A DNA stretch of 64,000 bases. It comes from Pseudidiomarina aestuarii (lineage in GTDB: Bacteria; Pseudomonadota; Gammaproteobacteria; Enterobacterales; Alteromonadaceae). The notes under the pieces were generated by a model. It was not told the DNA's origin and did not search any database. It saw only the letters and a program-made list of their open reading frames with translations. Both the position numbers and the translations under genes were made by a program. The stretch spans positions 124,001 through 188,000 of the forward strand of contig NZ_PIPR01000002.1 of assembly GCF_003987355.1 (NCBI RefSeq). The letters are read 5' to 3'. This document shows positions 30,801-40,607 of this stretch, in pieces (the first letter of the stretch is position 1; each line of letters opens with the position of its first letter).

Positions 30801-31281
30801 GCAAGGCCGCCCGCACTACGCTTTGGTTGCTTGGGTGGAGCATGTGCTACTGAACCAAGAAGCACCGACAACGACAGTGCTATTAGGTCAAGTCGGAACC
30901 CTGGAATTGAAGCCATTAGATGCCAATGTAGCTCGCAACTATCTGCAACGGCTATTACGGCACACGCACCAAGCTTTGCAACAACCCATCGGATTGGATT
31001 TTGAAACCATATTTGAGGGCTGGTCAGCCAGCTATAAGCAAATAGGTGAGCTGATTCAGCAGCAACAACCTGAAGTGAATCATCAAAAAGCTGCCAAGTT
31101 TTATGAAGAAAGTGGCCAATTCTTTTCTGCGCGGGTCGAGCGGGCGGTCTACAGCGGTCGCTTGTTTCCAACCTATAGTCAGTTGATCAAAGATGAAGCG
31201 ATTTTGAACACTGCACCGCAATTGTATTTGCCAATGCTATCCGCTTTATTTAGTGCGTCTACAGTGGAGGAACAGTCATGA
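27811..31281 (+). CDS. recC: Exodeoxyribonuclease V subunit gamma, RecC
   Basis: RecC is the Chi-recognising scaffold subunit of RecBCD, the helicase-nuclease that processes double-strand ends for recombination. The 1156-residue product (E. coli 1122) has the family N-terminus FIVAHSHRLEELTDLV and the conserved LLVQSNGISQWL and MRAIPFQWVCLLGMNDGDYPR. I start at the ATG at 27811, after AGAGGA, and not at an ATG nine codons upstream. The end overlaps the recB start (ATGA). Gene order recC-recB-recD lacks the ptrA insertion found in E. coli. Confidence 0.96.
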   Translation: MSDLTPGFIVAHSHRLEELTDLVVRLTGTYPLPPLVNETLLVQSNGISQWLKIHLAEAAGIAAMLDVTLPARFQWQAYRAVLGDELPTTSPFDKDRLTWRILRLLPDLLHQQPDSFQGLVQYLGDSDDPRKWYQLSERLADLFDQYQMYRADWLADWASGGTQQADAENRWQPILWRELLQDVGAQQWNNRAQLHQQFIQAARQLTPASRPKALPPRVIVFGISSLPQQLLELLDALKGCMQIVLCVHNPCRYHWADIIDGHELMRLEQRRHAFKPGMQADMHEDALHALSNPLLAAWGKQGRDYIRLLDQFDETRQKSESLRELSFELFDGAPPTSVLQEIQHDILELRSAEERLQLGSDSDLTSEQSLHFHSAHSPQREVEILHDQLLAAFAQNPDLRPRDIMVMVPDIDRYAPHINAVFGKLDRNDPRYIPYTLADQGQRHQQPLLIALEYLVTIRHQRLTASALLDILQVPAVQKRFQLQPEWLPQLQRWIDGASIRWALHAEHREALGVPADEGRNSWLFGLQRMLLGYAVGTSTTIHSEPSLWSQTEPYVEVAGLEAQAAGALAELLHTVEDYFTQSEAARSAAEWQALLSNFVDALFAPESDFDIALVSRIHEQLAAWSEATMAAEYSAPIDLTVVIESWLSRLDQASLQQRFLAGSVNFATLMPMRAIPFQWVCLLGMNDGDYPRSQKPFDFDLMARDYRPGDRSRRDDDRYLFLEALLSAREKLYISWCGRSIRDNSERPPSVLVSQLLEYVQQCWPQIKSEQLIQQHGLQPFSWQYFERSEPASRVPFTYAHEWRLVHDVQQQLAQTQPLSDWFYDSAFSARHLATALEQPAKLLFNLRFEVYFGDRDATVKDEERFALDGLSTYQLHEPLLDALVDSLYEDVQVPWEVSLNHQIQRYVRAGILPAGAAGATMSTHFQELLAPNAEILLQWLAAYPDSLPMQHLHAECSINQQHVSVESIARRIRVNDSGQRLSILVKASKLVDSKGQGRPHYALVAWVEHVLLNQEAPTTTVLLGQVGTLELKPLDANVARNYLQRLLRHTHQALQQPIGLDFETIFEGWSASYKQIGELIQQQQPEVNHQKAAKFYEESGQFFSARVERAVYSGRLFPTYSQLIKDEAILNTAPQLYLPMLSALFSASTVEEQS

Positions 31282-34200
31282 GTGACTTATTGAATCCACT
31301 GGTTTTCCCGTTGCATGGCAGTCGCTTAATTGAGGCGAGCGCAGGCACAGGGAAAACCTACACCATCGCAGCGCTATATCTGCGATTGGTACTCGGTCAT
31401 GGTGAAGGTATTGAGCGGAGTTCAGCGTTGCGGCCAGAAGATATTTTGGTGGTGACTTTTACGGAGGCTGCAACTGAAGAACTGCGCGATCGCATTCGGG
31501 CTCGCTTGAGCGAGGCGGCGAGCTATTTTCGTCAACAAATCGACGTCGATGATCAATTTTTACAGGTGTTGCGCGCAGATTATACAGAGTCGCAATGGGC
31601 TCCATTAGCCCGCCGCTTAGATCTGGCGGCGCAGTCGATGGACGAGGCTGCGGTTCATACCATCCATGGTTGGTGTAACCGGATGCTTCGGGAGCATGCG
31701 TTCTCAACGGGAAGCCTATTTACTCAGCAACTGAACACCGATAATGACGAACTTTGGGGAACCGTCTCACAAGATTATTGGCGGACCTTTGTCGCCTCTT
31801 TAAAAACTGAACAGCAAGACCATTATCGTTTGTTCACCAACAAATTCAGTGATCCGGAAGCCCTACTTCAGTCGACTCGTGGATTAATTCACGCACCGCT
31901 AACAGGAAGTCCCACTCGCGATGTCAAGTCTCCCACCGACATTATCACTGAGCGCTTTCAAGCAGAGCAGCGACTTCGAGAACAGCATCATCAATTGCCA
32001 TGGCGCTTATTTGTCAGTGACTTACGTGAGTTTCTTGAGCGTCATCTAGCGGCTAAAAATTTTAATGGCCACAAGATTAAGAGCAATTATGTGGAAGCAT
32101 GGTTGCAAGCTCTGGACTCGTGGGTGGAGTCTTTGGAACATGGTGACGCTCTATTGGCGCCGGAACTGACGGATGCGGCACGCCGGCGTTTGAGTACAGA
32201 GGGTATTCGCGAGGCGGCGAAAGTTGAGTTAGACGGCATGCCTAATTTCGCTTTGCTAGAAGATTTATATGCTGCGGTCCAGCAGTTGCCTGATGTCGGG
32301 CAACCGCTCTTGCAACATGCAGCGCAATGGCTGCGACAGCGCTTTCGAACCATTCAGGCACAGCGAGCTGAAATGGGTTTTGATGACATGCTAACGCGCT
32401 TACGCGACGCATTGTCCGGACCACAGGGCGAGCAACTGGCAACGGTTATTCGTGCGCAATTTCCAGTGGCGATGATTGATGAGTTTCAAGATACCGATCC
32501 CGTGCAGTATCGCATCTTCGATACCGTGTATCGGTTGGCTCAGAATGACAGAAACACGGGACTGTTTATCATCGGCGATCCTAAACAGGCTATCTATTCG
32601 TTTCGTTACGCGGATATTTATAGTTATCTTGAAGCTCGAGCCGCAACTGCTGGCCGACACTACACGTTAGCGAAAAATTTCCGCTCTTCAGAGGCCATGG
32701 TGGCAGCGACCAACGCGCTCTTCGAACATGCAGAACAGACTCCTCAAGGAGCTTTTCGGTTTGCCACAGATAGTGATAACCCGGTTCCTTTTTGGCCCGT
32801 GGCAGCGCATGGGCGCAACGATAGTTGGGTCGTGCAAGGCAACGAAGCGCCGGCATTGGAGGCGTTTGTTCATCAACTCAGTGGAAAGCCTAACAAAGAG
32901 GAGTTGCGGGGGGCTGTCAGTGCGCGCTGCGCCGAGCAGATTGTAAACCTGTTGAGTGATTCCACCTGTGGTTTTCGGCAAGCCGATGGCTCCATTACCC
33001 CAGTGCGGCCAAGCGATATTGCTATTTTGGTAGCAAGCGGCAAGGAGGCAAAGAAAATTCGTGAGGCCTTGCGAGTGCGCGGTGTACGCAGCGTATATTT
33101 GTCTGACCGTGATTCGGTATTTGCAAACCCGCTCGCACTTGATGTTCTCCACATCTTAAATGCGAGTGCGAATCCGAGGGAACCGCAGCGGATACGCACG
33201 GCGTTGGCAACTGCGCTACTGGGTTTAAGTTTGACCGACCTAGACGCTCTGGCGACCGACGAAATGGCTTGGGATGCGATGGTCGATCGGTTTACGATCT
33301 ATCATGAACTGTGGCAGCAAAAAGGCGTACTTGCGGTTCTGCATGCCTGCTTACATGACTTTTCAGTACCTGTACAACTGCTAGCTTCTGACGATGGCGA
33401 GCGACAGCTAACGGATGTGCTGCACATGGCGGAGCTGTTGCAACAGCAGTCCACGCTGCAAGACGGTATGGCCGGCCTACTCCGTTACTTGGCGGATCAT
33501 ATTCAGCATGCACGAGAAGGGAATCAGCAAACCAACTCGGCTGAGCAGCAAGTCCGACTAGAGAGTGATAGCGAGTTGGTACAAGTCATTACAATCCACA
33601 AATCCAAAGGGCTACAGTATCCACTGGTATTTCTGCCTTTCATTGCAGATGCGAAACCATTTACCGGTAAATCAAACTTTCCAGCTGCTTACCATGATGA
33701 GCAAGGGCTATTAAAGTTTGTCTTTAGCAAAGATGATGAGACTGGTGTAGCCCGAACTGAGCATGAACGACTCGCGGAAGATGTACGAAAATTATACGTC
33801 GCTCTGACGCGCGCTCAATACGCAACATACTTAGATATAGCGCCGTTTCCACAGTGGTCGCAAAGTGCCTTAGCAACGTTACTGGTTGGTGCTGATGCTG
33901 AAATAAAGGGAACCGATGGGATAGCGGATTTGCATATCGAAGGATTAGCACTTGCAACGGTATCGAATGACCACTCAGTGACGAGCTATCAGCAGGTACA
34001 GCCCGAACGCCCCGCAGCCCAAGTATGTAAATTTCCAGCGGGGCGCCAGCTAGAACGCTGGTGGCTGGCAAGTTATAGCGCGCTGACCTATGGTGACTGG
34101 ATTCCGAGTGCCGAAACTACCCAGCAACAGAATGCAACGGAGGCTGAGCGCGCTCGTGCATTGGAAGAGCAGGTTGAGACGAGCACACAGCTGCCACGTG

Positions 34201-34934
34201 AAATGCATGCATTTCCAAAAGGTGCACAGGCAGGTACATTCTTGCATAACTTGCTGGAAGCAGCAGCAAATCAGGGCTTTGCCTCAGTTCAACAGAATCC
34301 ACGCGTTTTGGTGGAGCAATCCGCAACTATGGCACCCTGGTTGGAACATCAGGATGTGTTAACGGATTGGTTGGGGAGTTATTTGACGACACCAATTCAA
34401 CTGGACTCTAGTGTTCTAACTTTGGCGGGTTTAACCGTTTATCAGGCAGAGCCTGAATTTTGGTTTGCCGCGCAACAGGTGCCTGCAACGGCCATTGATA
34501 GCCTCGTTAAGAAATATACCTTGCAGCAAGCCGACCGTCCCAGTGTGTTACCAACACAACTCAACGGTATGTTGAAAGGCTTTATTGACTTGGTGTTTGA
34601 GCATGAAGGTCGTTACTACGTCGCCGATTATAAGTCCAATTATCTGGGTCCAGATGCTTCCGCTTATTCCACTGAAGCCGTGCGACAAAAGATCATTGAG
34701 AGTCGCTATGACCTCCAATACGTTATCTACACACTTGCATTACATCGGTTGCTGCGTGCTCGCTTGGGTGCAGAGTATCATTACGAGACGCACGTCGGCG
34801 GTGCGGTCTACTTGTTTATGCGTGGGTATCGACATGAGACGGGTGGTGCCTTTTTCGAACGCCCGCCATGGGCTCTGATTGAAGCGTTGGATGATTTGTT
34901 TGCGGGTACGAAACAGGCAGGGAGCGACCAATGA
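31278..34934 (+). CDS. recB: Exodeoxyribonuclease V subunit beta, RecB
   Basis: RecB is the 3'-5' helicase and nuclease subunit of RecBCD and loads RecA after Chi. The 1218-residue product (E. coli 1180) has Walker A EASAGTGKTYTIAALYLRL near residue 20, the UvrD-type motif II MIDEFQDTDP near 398 and a helicase motif ITIHKSKGLQYPLVFLP near 775. The C-terminal nuclease site GFIDLVFEHEGRYYVADYKS supplies the catalytic Asp, Asp and Lys. It overlaps recC and recD by 4 bases each, so subunit synthesis is coupled. Confidence 0.97.
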   Translation: MSDLLNPLVFPLHGSRLIEASAGTGKTYTIAALYLRLVLGHGEGIERSSALRPEDILVVTFTEAATEELRDRIRARLSEAASYFRQQIDVDDQFLQVLRADYTESQWAPLARRLDLAAQSMDEAAVHTIHGWCNRMLREHAFSTGSLFTQQLNTDNDELWGTVSQDYWRTFVASLKTEQQDHYRLFTNKFSDPEALLQSTRGLIHAPLTGSPTRDVKSPTDIITERFQAEQRLREQHHQLPWRLFVSDLREFLERHLAAKNFNGHKIKSNYVEAWLQALDSWVESLEHGDALLAPELTDAARRRLSTEGIREAAKVELDGMPNFALLEDLYAAVQQLPDVGQPLLQHAAQWLRQRFRTIQAQRAEMGFDDMLTRLRDALSGPQGEQLATVIRAQFPVAMIDEFQDTDPVQYRIFDTVYRLAQNDRNTGLFIIGDPKQAIYSFRYADIYSYLEARAATAGRHYTLAKNFRSSEAMVAATNALFEHAEQTPQGAFRFATDSDNPVPFWPVAAHGRNDSWVVQGNEAPALEAFVHQLSGKPNKEELRGAVSARCAEQIVNLLSDSTCGFRQADGSITPVRPSDIAILVASGKEAKKIREALRVRGVRSVYLSDRDSVFANPLALDVLHILNASANPREPQRIRTALATALLGLSLTDLDALATDEMAWDAMVDRFTIYHELWQQKGVLAVLHACLHDFSVPVQLLASDDGERQLTDVLHMAELLQQQSTLQDGMAGLLRYLADHIQHAREGNQQTNSAEQQVRLESDSELVQVITIHKSKGLQYPLVFLPFIADAKPFTGKSNFPAAYHDEQGLLKFVFSKDDETGVARTEHERLAEDVRKLYVALTRAQYATYLDIAPFPQWSQSALATLLVGADAEIKGTDGIADLHIEGLALATVSNDHSVTSYQQVQPERPAAQVCKFPAGRQLERWWLASYSALTYGDWIPSAETTQQQNATEAERARALEEQVETSTQLPREMHAFPKGAQAGTFLHNLLEAAANQGFASVQQNPRVLVEQSATMAPWLEHQDVLTDWLGSYLTTPIQLDSSVLTLAGLTVYQAEPEFWFAAQQVPATAIDSLVKKYTLQQADRPSVLPTQLNGMLKGFIDLVFEHEGRYYVADYKSNYLGPDASAYSTEAVRQKIIESRYDLQYVIYTLALHRLLRARLGAEYHYETHVGGAVYLFMRGYRHETGGAFFERPPWALIEALDDLFAGTKQAGSDQ

Positions 34935-36856
34935 AGTTAATGGAAAGCTTAGAAAAGTGGTACGCCTGTGGCTGGATCCGTGCAATCGATATGAATTTGG
35001 CCCGCTACGTCATGCGAGCGACTGAAGATGAAGTCAGTGCGGTTATTGCAGGCCTGACGAGTTACCAACTTGGGCGCGGTCATCCGCGTTTGGACGTTAG
35101 CAATTGTTGGCAAGATCCGGAGCAAGTATTGGCGTTACCGCCAGAACACTCATTCTCACCGCTGACTCGAGAAGCTACATCGCCACACGATGTGATTACT
35201 CGACTAGGAACACCGGAAGCGGTGCTAAAACAACTCACGAACAGCGCTGCCACCCAGGGCGAGGATTCACCGCTAGTTATTGCTGGTAACTGTGTTTACT
35301 TGCGTCGCTACTGGCGTTATGAGCAAGTCATTAAACACGGGCTGGCCCAGTTGATGCAAACCGAGACGACTCCTAATGAAGACCGTCTTCGTCCCTTATT
35401 AACTCAGTTGTTCGGTGAACCTGATAGCACAATCAGTTGGCAACGCATGGCCTGCGCGCTGGCAACACGTAGTTTGTTCAGCATTATCACGGGGGGACCA
35501 GGTACCGGTAAAACCTATACAGTGGTTCGGCTGATAGCGACCTTGCAAGCCCTCAGTCCACAGCCTCTGCGCATTAAATTAGCAGCACCGACAGGCAAAG
35601 CTGCCGCACGGATGACAGAATCTATTCGGGCAGAGCTGCCTAAACTAAATCAAAGCGGAATTCAGTTCCCAGCGCCAGATGAAGCGACTACGTTGCATCG
35701 ATTGTTGGGAACACAGCCGCACAGTCGAGCCTTTCGTCATCACCGCACGAACCCGCTGGCGTTGGATGTACTCATTGTCGATGAGGCGTCGATGGTCGAT
35801 GTCGAGATGATGGCCGCTATTGTTGAAGCTTTGCCAAGTGGTGCGCGGCTAATATTGCTGGGTGATAAAGATCAGTTAGCTTCGGTAGAAGCAGGAGCTG
35901 TACTGGGACAACTCTGTCGCGGCGCTGATGCTGGCTCGTATGCGCCAGAATTAGCTGCTTGGCTTGGTCGTGTGAGTGGTCAAAGCATACCCAAAGCTAT
36001 GCAACAGGCAGCCGCATCGAACCCTTATTTGCAGCACGTCGTCATGTTACGGACGAGTCGCCGATTCAATGCTGAGGAGGGTATCGGCAAATTAGCGCAT
36101 GAGGTTAATCAGCAACAGACATCATGGCTACAAAAGTGGTTGTCTGGAGAGCTCGAGGCGAATGAAATCCATTATTTTCCAGTGCGTGTCGCCGGAGAGC
36201 AAAGGTTTCGTCAGTTTATCGAACGTGGCTTTGCGGATTACATGAAGCTGCTTTCGAATCGACCGGATAACGCTGCAGATATTGATTCATGGGCAGCACA
36301 ATTGCTGACACAACTAACTGAGTTTCAGGTTTTGGTGGCGGTGCGAGAGGGTGAATGGGGCGTGCGCGAACTAAATCAAAAGTTTGCACTTTGGTTACAT
36401 GCAGAAGCGCTGCGCGGCGGAGTGCTGCCAACTTGGTATTATGGTCGGCCGATTATGATTACCCACAACGATTACAGTCTCAATGTTCGAAATGGTGATA
36501 TTGGCGTTGTACTGCAACGCGCAGCGGATGAACCACTGCGAGTGGCGCTGTGGTCTGAAACGAAAGGCGCTGAAAGTAGGGTAGCCGAACCTAAAGCAAC
36601 GTCAGTTCGCTGGTTGCTACCGAGTCGTCTCACTCAAGTCGAGTCGGTTTATGCGATGACGGTACACAAGTCTCAGGGCTCAGAGTTCAAACACACGGTT
36701 CTCGTGGTTCCAGATCGCGACAGCCCGGTGTTGACGAAGGAGCTCGTTTATACGGGTATTACGCGGGCTAAGCAGCAATTTACGCTAGTAGCAGCCGCTC
36801 CTGAGGTAGTTGAAACCGCGGTACTCAGGCGCATTGAGCGAAGCGGGGGACTCTAA
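34931..36856 (+). CDS. recD: Exodeoxyribonuclease V subunit alpha, RecD
   Basis: RecD is the 5'-3' SF1B helicase of RecBCD. The 641-residue product (E. coli 608) has Walker A ITGGPGTGKTYTV near residue 187, LIVDEASMVD (Walker B) near 280, and the late motif AMTVHKSQGSEF near 575. The stop TAA is directly followed by the arfB ATG, so arfB is likely in the same transcript. Confidence 0.96.
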   Translation: MKLMESLEKWYACGWIRAIDMNLARYVMRATEDEVSAVIAGLTSYQLGRGHPRLDVSNCWQDPEQVLALPPEHSFSPLTREATSPHDVITRLGTPEAVLKQLTNSAATQGEDSPLVIAGNCVYLRRYWRYEQVIKHGLAQLMQTETTPNEDRLRPLLTQLFGEPDSTISWQRMACALATRSLFSIITGGPGTGKTYTVVRLIATLQALSPQPLRIKLAAPTGKAAARMTESIRAELPKLNQSGIQFPAPDEATTLHRLLGTQPHSRAFRHHRTNPLALDVLIVDEASMVDVEMMAAIVEALPSGARLILLGDKDQLASVEAGAVLGQLCRGADAGSYAPELAAWLGRVSGQSIPKAMQQAAASNPYLQHVVMLRTSRRFNAEEGIGKLAHEVNQQQTSWLQKWLSGELEANEIHYFPVRVAGEQRFRQFIERGFADYMKLLSNRPDNAADIDSWAAQLLTQLTEFQVLVAVREGEWGVRELNQKFALWLHAEALRGGVLPTWYYGRPIMITHNDYSLNVRNGDIGVVLQRAADEPLRVALWSETKGAESRVAEPKATSVRWLLPSRLTQVESVYAMTVHKSQGSEFKHTVLVVPDRDSPVLTKELVYTGITRAKQQFTLVAAAPEVVETAVLRRIERSGGL

Positions 36857-37270
36857 ATGATTACTATCTCGCAGCGGGTCGAAATTCAAGATTCTGAAAT
36901 TGAATGGCAGTTCATTCGTTCGAGTGGTGCGGGCGGGCAAAACGTTAATAAAGTGTCTACAGCAGCACAGCTCATCTTTGATATCCGAGCATCGTCACTT
37001 CCTGAATTCTATAAAGAAAGATTGCTGGCAAAGTCTGATCATCGCATCACTGCCAGCGGCAAGGTCATCATCAAATGCCAGGAAACGCGCAGCCAATTGA
37101 CGAATCGAGAACTCGCTTTAGAGCAATTTATCGAGTTAGTCAAAAGCGTGGGGCGCGTTGCTAAGAAACGAATTGCGACCAAGCCAACTAAAGCCAGCAA
37201 GAAGCGCCGCATCGAGAGCAAAAAGAAGCGCGGTGACATCAAATCGTTGCGCAAAAAACCGCTCGATTAA
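36857..37270 (+). CDS. arfB: Alternative ribosome-rescue factor ArfB (peptidyl-tRNA hydrolase)
   Basis: ArfB (YaeJ) releases peptides from ribosomes stalled at the end of a message. The 137-residue product (E. coli 140) has the catalytic GGQ in RSSGAGGQNVNKVST near residue 27 and the Lys/Arg-rich C-terminal tail (about 105-137) that enters the empty mRNA channel. It abuts recD with no gap. Its stop lies one base from the stop of the convergent bcsG, with no terminator between them. Confidence 0.95.
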   Translation: MITISQRVEIQDSEIEWQFIRSSGAGGQNVNKVSTAAQLIFDIRASSLPEFYKERLLAKSDHRITASGKVIIKCQETRSQLTNRELALEQFIELVKSVGRVAKKRIATKPTKASKKRRIESKKKRGDIKSLRKKPLD

Positions 37271-37271
37271 G

Positions 37272-38900
37272 TTACTTGTTAGCGCCCGGATACCGAATCC
37301 AAGCTTGGTTGTTCAGCTTGAGAATATATTGGTCATTATAATCCATCACTTTAACGTCCTTATTCTCTGCTACCCAAGCTGTGACCGGCAATGAATCTGC
37401 AATCGCAGCTGGATCATACTCACCGCCTTGGAAAGGTTGTTGCTCCAGTACCCCGACAATGGCAGCAGCCACAGCGCTTGGCCCCGTTGTGCGAGCGACT
37501 CGTTGCGGCGGTATGCGCTGATTATTCACCGCTTCACCGAACAGCGAGATCAAAACTGGGACATGAGTGAGTGCTGGACTCGGAATTTCCCGTAAGCCAG
37601 GTAACTGCAACTTATCGCCGCGTAGCGCGGCACCATGCTCTGGCACGATAATGAGCAATACATTCCGATTGCTGGCACGAATGTCTGCTTGTAATTGAAG
37701 CAGATCATCAAGGAGTTGTTGCGCACGAAACCGGAAGCTCTCGAGACTATTACCCTGAAATCCTGGCACCCGATTCCCGTCGTGTAGGCTGGTTGTGTTA
37801 TAAAATCCGAGTCGTGGCTGTTGGCTATTGGTCTGCGTCGAAACCCAACTCGATAGTATTGGGTAGTCTGCATAAATCGGCTGTTCATCAAAGCCTGTCA
37901 TTGCCACGGGTGCATTCCCCAGTGGTATGTCGTTTGCAGGCGGCAAGCCGCCGTGTTGATGGAGCTGCTGTCGGAAATTGTCAAACTCACCAGTGTGATT
38001 CATCAGTAACTCGGACCGAAAGCCATGCTCGGCCAATTGCTGAGCTAATAAACACTCGGGTGCGGGTTCAAATAAATCGTCGTGTGGCGGGTGTCCGCAC
38101 TGGGCGCGTAATAAGCGAAGCGCCGCTGGTCCCGAATAGCTTGTGGCACTGTTAAAGTTATCCAGAACAATATCAGACCGACTGAATAGCGGATGCTGAT
38201 CAAGTCCTGCAACTGCCAGATCATCCCACGAGAGTGAACAAATATTGACGACTAAGATATCGAAATCAGGTGTCAGTTGAACGGTTGCATCAAAGAGGAT
38301 TTTGGCTTGATCCTCATAAAACTGAGTCAAGAATTCGTCGGGCGATGACGGGCGGCGTGCGCCAGGCAATGCATCGGCTGCACCAGCAGGTAAATTGTCA
38401 ACGATGTTCAGATCTTGCTGTGCTGCTGGAGAAAACCAGAACAAGCTGAATAGACCCAAAATTGCAATCATCGTCATCCGTAGAGTCCGCGCCATATAGA
38501 GATAAATAATCCAGCTCACGATCAACACGGCAATGTACTCGAACTGTACGATCCGGCCTGTTAGCTCCAATATATATTGCCAACTAAAAGCACTGATTTG
38601 CTCCCATTGGGCTAACAACCGATTGAACGGAGGGAGATAACTCTCGTAGTACAGCAGGGAAATTCCCACAGGAATCGCGATAACTTGCCGAGCAACTTGT
38701 AACCAAGCGTAGCGTAGCGGCAATACTAAAACGGCAATCAATGTGAAGTTATAGAGCAGGTCTACCTGCACAAAATCAAAATAAGCGAGGCCGAATTTCA
38801 CCAAAAAGTAGAAGCTCCAGCCACCCAGACCAGGCCAACTGAAGACGTCGCGATTAAGGATTTGTTCGCGATGGCGGATATAATAATTCGGTTGTTTCAT
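37272..38900 (-). CDS. bcsG: Cellulose phosphoethanolamine transferase BcsG
   Basis: BcsG transfers phosphoethanolamine from phosphatidylethanolamine to glucose units of cellulose in the periplasm. The 542-residue protein has four or five N-terminal membrane helices (to about residue 165) and an alkaline-phosphatase-superfamily domain. The nucleophile Ser lies in FNSATSYSGPAALRLLRAQC near 260, and the metal-site EHG is in IIVPEHGAALRGDKL near 425. The N-terminus (WPGLGGWSFYFLVKFGLAYF) is close to the E. coli protein. It is the last gene of bcsEFG, overlapping bcsF by 4 bases. Confidence 0.95.
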   Translation of the reverse strand: MKQPNYYIRHREQILNRDVFSWPGLGGWSFYFLVKFGLAYFDFVQVDLLYNFTLIAVLVLPLRYAWLQVARQVIAIPVGISLLYYESYLPPFNRLLAQWEQISAFSWQYILELTGRIVQFEYIAVLIVSWIIYLYMARTLRMTMIAILGLFSLFWFSPAAQQDLNIVDNLPAGAADALPGARRPSSPDEFLTQFYEDQAKILFDATVQLTPDFDILVVNICSLSWDDLAVAGLDQHPLFSRSDIVLDNFNSATSYSGPAALRLLRAQCGHPPHDDLFEPAPECLLAQQLAEHGFRSELLMNHTGEFDNFRQQLHQHGGLPPANDIPLGNAPVAMTGFDEQPIYADYPILSSWVSTQTNSQQPRLGFYNTTSLHDGNRVPGFQGNSLESFRFRAQQLLDDLLQLQADIRASNRNVLLIIVPEHGAALRGDKLQLPGLREIPSPALTHVPVLISLFGEAVNNQRIPPQRVARTTGPSAVAAAIVGVLEQQPFQGGEYDPAAIADSLPVTAWVAENKDVKVMDYNDQYILKLNNQAWIRYPGANK

Positions 38901-39058
38901 GAACGGTTCACGCGTCGAATTCGCACATAGCGATATTGGAAGATACGATTCATTACCCAGCTAAATACTTTACGCACGGTGAATGAAAGCAAAAGCCCAG
39001 CAATCAAACCTAAGATAAACACGAGTGTCAGCAATATACTTAATTGATCATCAGGCAT
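38897..39058 (-). CDS. bcsF: Cellulose biosynthesis membrane peptide BcsF
   Basis: The 53-residue protein has one hydrophobic helix (about 5-27) and a basic C-terminal tail (RYVRIRRVNRS), the layout of BcsF, which links BcsE and BcsG at the inner membrane. The ATG at 39058, after AAGG, is 10 bases from the bcsE stop; longer in-frame readings run back into bcsE. Identity rests on size, topology and its place between bcsE and bcsG, since such short sequences diverge quickly. Confidence 0.8.
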   Translation of the reverse strand: MPDDQLSILLTLVFILGLIAGLLLSFTVRKVFSWVMNRIFQYRYVRIRRVNRS

Positions 39059-39068
39059 CGTTCTAACC

Positions 39069-40607
39069 TTACTGTAACCGAGCTGATTTGGCAGGTCGTG
39101 GGCCGGGGAAAAATCGGTCATAGGCTTCGCTGTTATGCTCAACCGTGACATCGGCAATGTTAAGTTGCTCACTAAAATCGGGAGCACGTTGCGTCGCGAG
39201 TAGTTGATCCCGTGTCATTTGCATTAAATACACTGAGTGCATACGTTCTTCTTCTCGTAATAAGGTTTGCACGGGTAACCCGAAGAGAAATGTTAACGCT
39301 CGGTCGGCATCGGCCGCTCGGCAAGCAAACAAAAAGAAGTAGACATACTGACCATCACTACTGGATAAGTCACCTTCACGGCGATGTTTAAAAGCCTTGA
39401 GTACCTCAATGCACGTCATCCCTGAACTCGGTTTCGCTTTGACTAATGTGAAATCCACACCTTGTCTTTCGGCTAACTGCGAGAGCAGAACAATTTGTTC
39501 GGCAAAATCAGTCATCTGCAGATATCCTTGCAAATGTGCTGGGACTAGCTGGTCAGTCAGTTCGTCGAAATGTTCCGGTAGCCGACGGTTGTAGCGCCAA
39601 TCGACAGAGTTTTCGACGAGACTGACCACTTGGCTAAACCGCAGACCGAATGGCAAGACCATAGTGGCGCCGGCTTGCATGAGTAAACGCTCGTCGTGAT
39701 GTCGAATGGCTTGATCGCGCTCACGAATATATAGGCGCACATAGGGGCCGCATACTTTACGTATCTCATAGACGTCGCGCAGTAAACGTTGCATCGTTTG
39801 ACCCCTGAAGTAGCCAATAATCAATGCGTCATCGCTCATCGGCGTCAAATGGTCGAGCCATTCATCTGCTTGATCCAACATATACCACTCGATGGGCGCG
39901 ACATCACTGCCATCAAGTGCGCCATTCACGTAGTAAACCGGAGCTTGTTCACTCTGCAACGAGTAATTTTCGGTATTAATATTGGGTTCATCAACCACAG
40001 CAAAACGGCCTTCCGGCTGCGCTTCTAATCTTAGATTTCGTTGGATCACATGCGCGCCATCAAACCAGTGACTAATGTCCCAGCGCCAATAGGGTTGGCC
40101 TTGGTATATTGCGCTCAAACTATGACAATGACAGGCGTTATCGGCAAGAAAGGACCTCAGCTTCGGATCATCTTTGTCACCATCCAGAATTACAAGCAGA
40201 ACTTTTTGCTGATTTCGAGCCCAACGCCGAGCCGTCAGCAGTCCACCTTGATTGAGCATGAAATCAAGTAACGCAGACGACGATTGCGTCGTGAATTGCA
40301 TACAAATGACATCGTAGCGATTACCCAAACTCGATAGCGCTCGACCAAAACCCTCATGACTGTACTGATTCGCTGGTTTCCACTCGGCCATGTCGCTTCC
40401 CTTACGGCAGGTCGACAAATCCAGTCGGTGGTCCTCTGGGAGATGGCTTTCCACCATATACAGCAGACTTTGTTGCGCACAAACATGCCACACCAGTCGT
40501 GACAACCACTCCAGTTGCTCGACCACGACCAGATGAAGTTGGCCCGGCTCGATATCCGGAATCTGATGTTCGAGCCCGTCGATAAAATTGTCGAACTCAA
40601 TGCGCAT
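39069..40607 (-). CDS. bcsE: Cyclic-di-GMP-binding cellulose regulator BcsE
   Basis: BcsE binds cyclic di-GMP through its GIL domain and is needed for full cellulose output. The 512-residue product (E. coli 523) has a degenerate receiver-like middle region and the GIL signature: an RxxD motif in LYIRERDQAIRHHDERLLMQ (about residue 300) followed by GATMVLP. It is divergent from bcsR across 152 bases and heads bcsE-bcsF-bcsG. The leader contains alternative short hairpins reported separately. Confidence 0.93.
   Translation of the reverse strand: MRIEFDNFIDGLEHQIPDIEPGQLHLVVVEQLEWLSRLVWHVCAQQSLLYMVESHLPEDHRLDLSTCRKGSDMAEWKPANQYSHEGFGRALSSLGNRYDVICMQFTTQSSSALLDFMLNQGGLLTARRWARNQQKVLLVILDGDKDDPKLRSFLADNACHCHSLSAIYQGQPYWRWDISHWFDGAHVIQRNLRLEAQPEGRFAVVDEPNINTENYSLQSEQAPVYYVNGALDGSDVAPIEWYMLDQADEWLDHLTPMSDDALIIGYFRGQTMQRLLRDVYEIRKVCGPYVRLYIRERDQAIRHHDERLLMQAGATMVLPFGLRFSQVVSLVENSVDWRYNRRLPEHFDELTDQLVPAHLQGYLQMTDFAEQIVLLSQLAERQGVDFTLVKAKPSSGMTCIEVLKAFKHRREGDLSSSDGQYVYFFLFACRAADADRALTFLFGLPVQTLLREEERMHSVYLMQMTRDQLLATQRAPDFSEQLNIADVTVEHNSEAYDRFFPGPRPAKSARLQ

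Noticed and set aside
32688-33152. Minus-strand ORF of 154 codons inside recB
   Set aside because: It is antisense to a well-supported gene and its composition is unlike a real protein.
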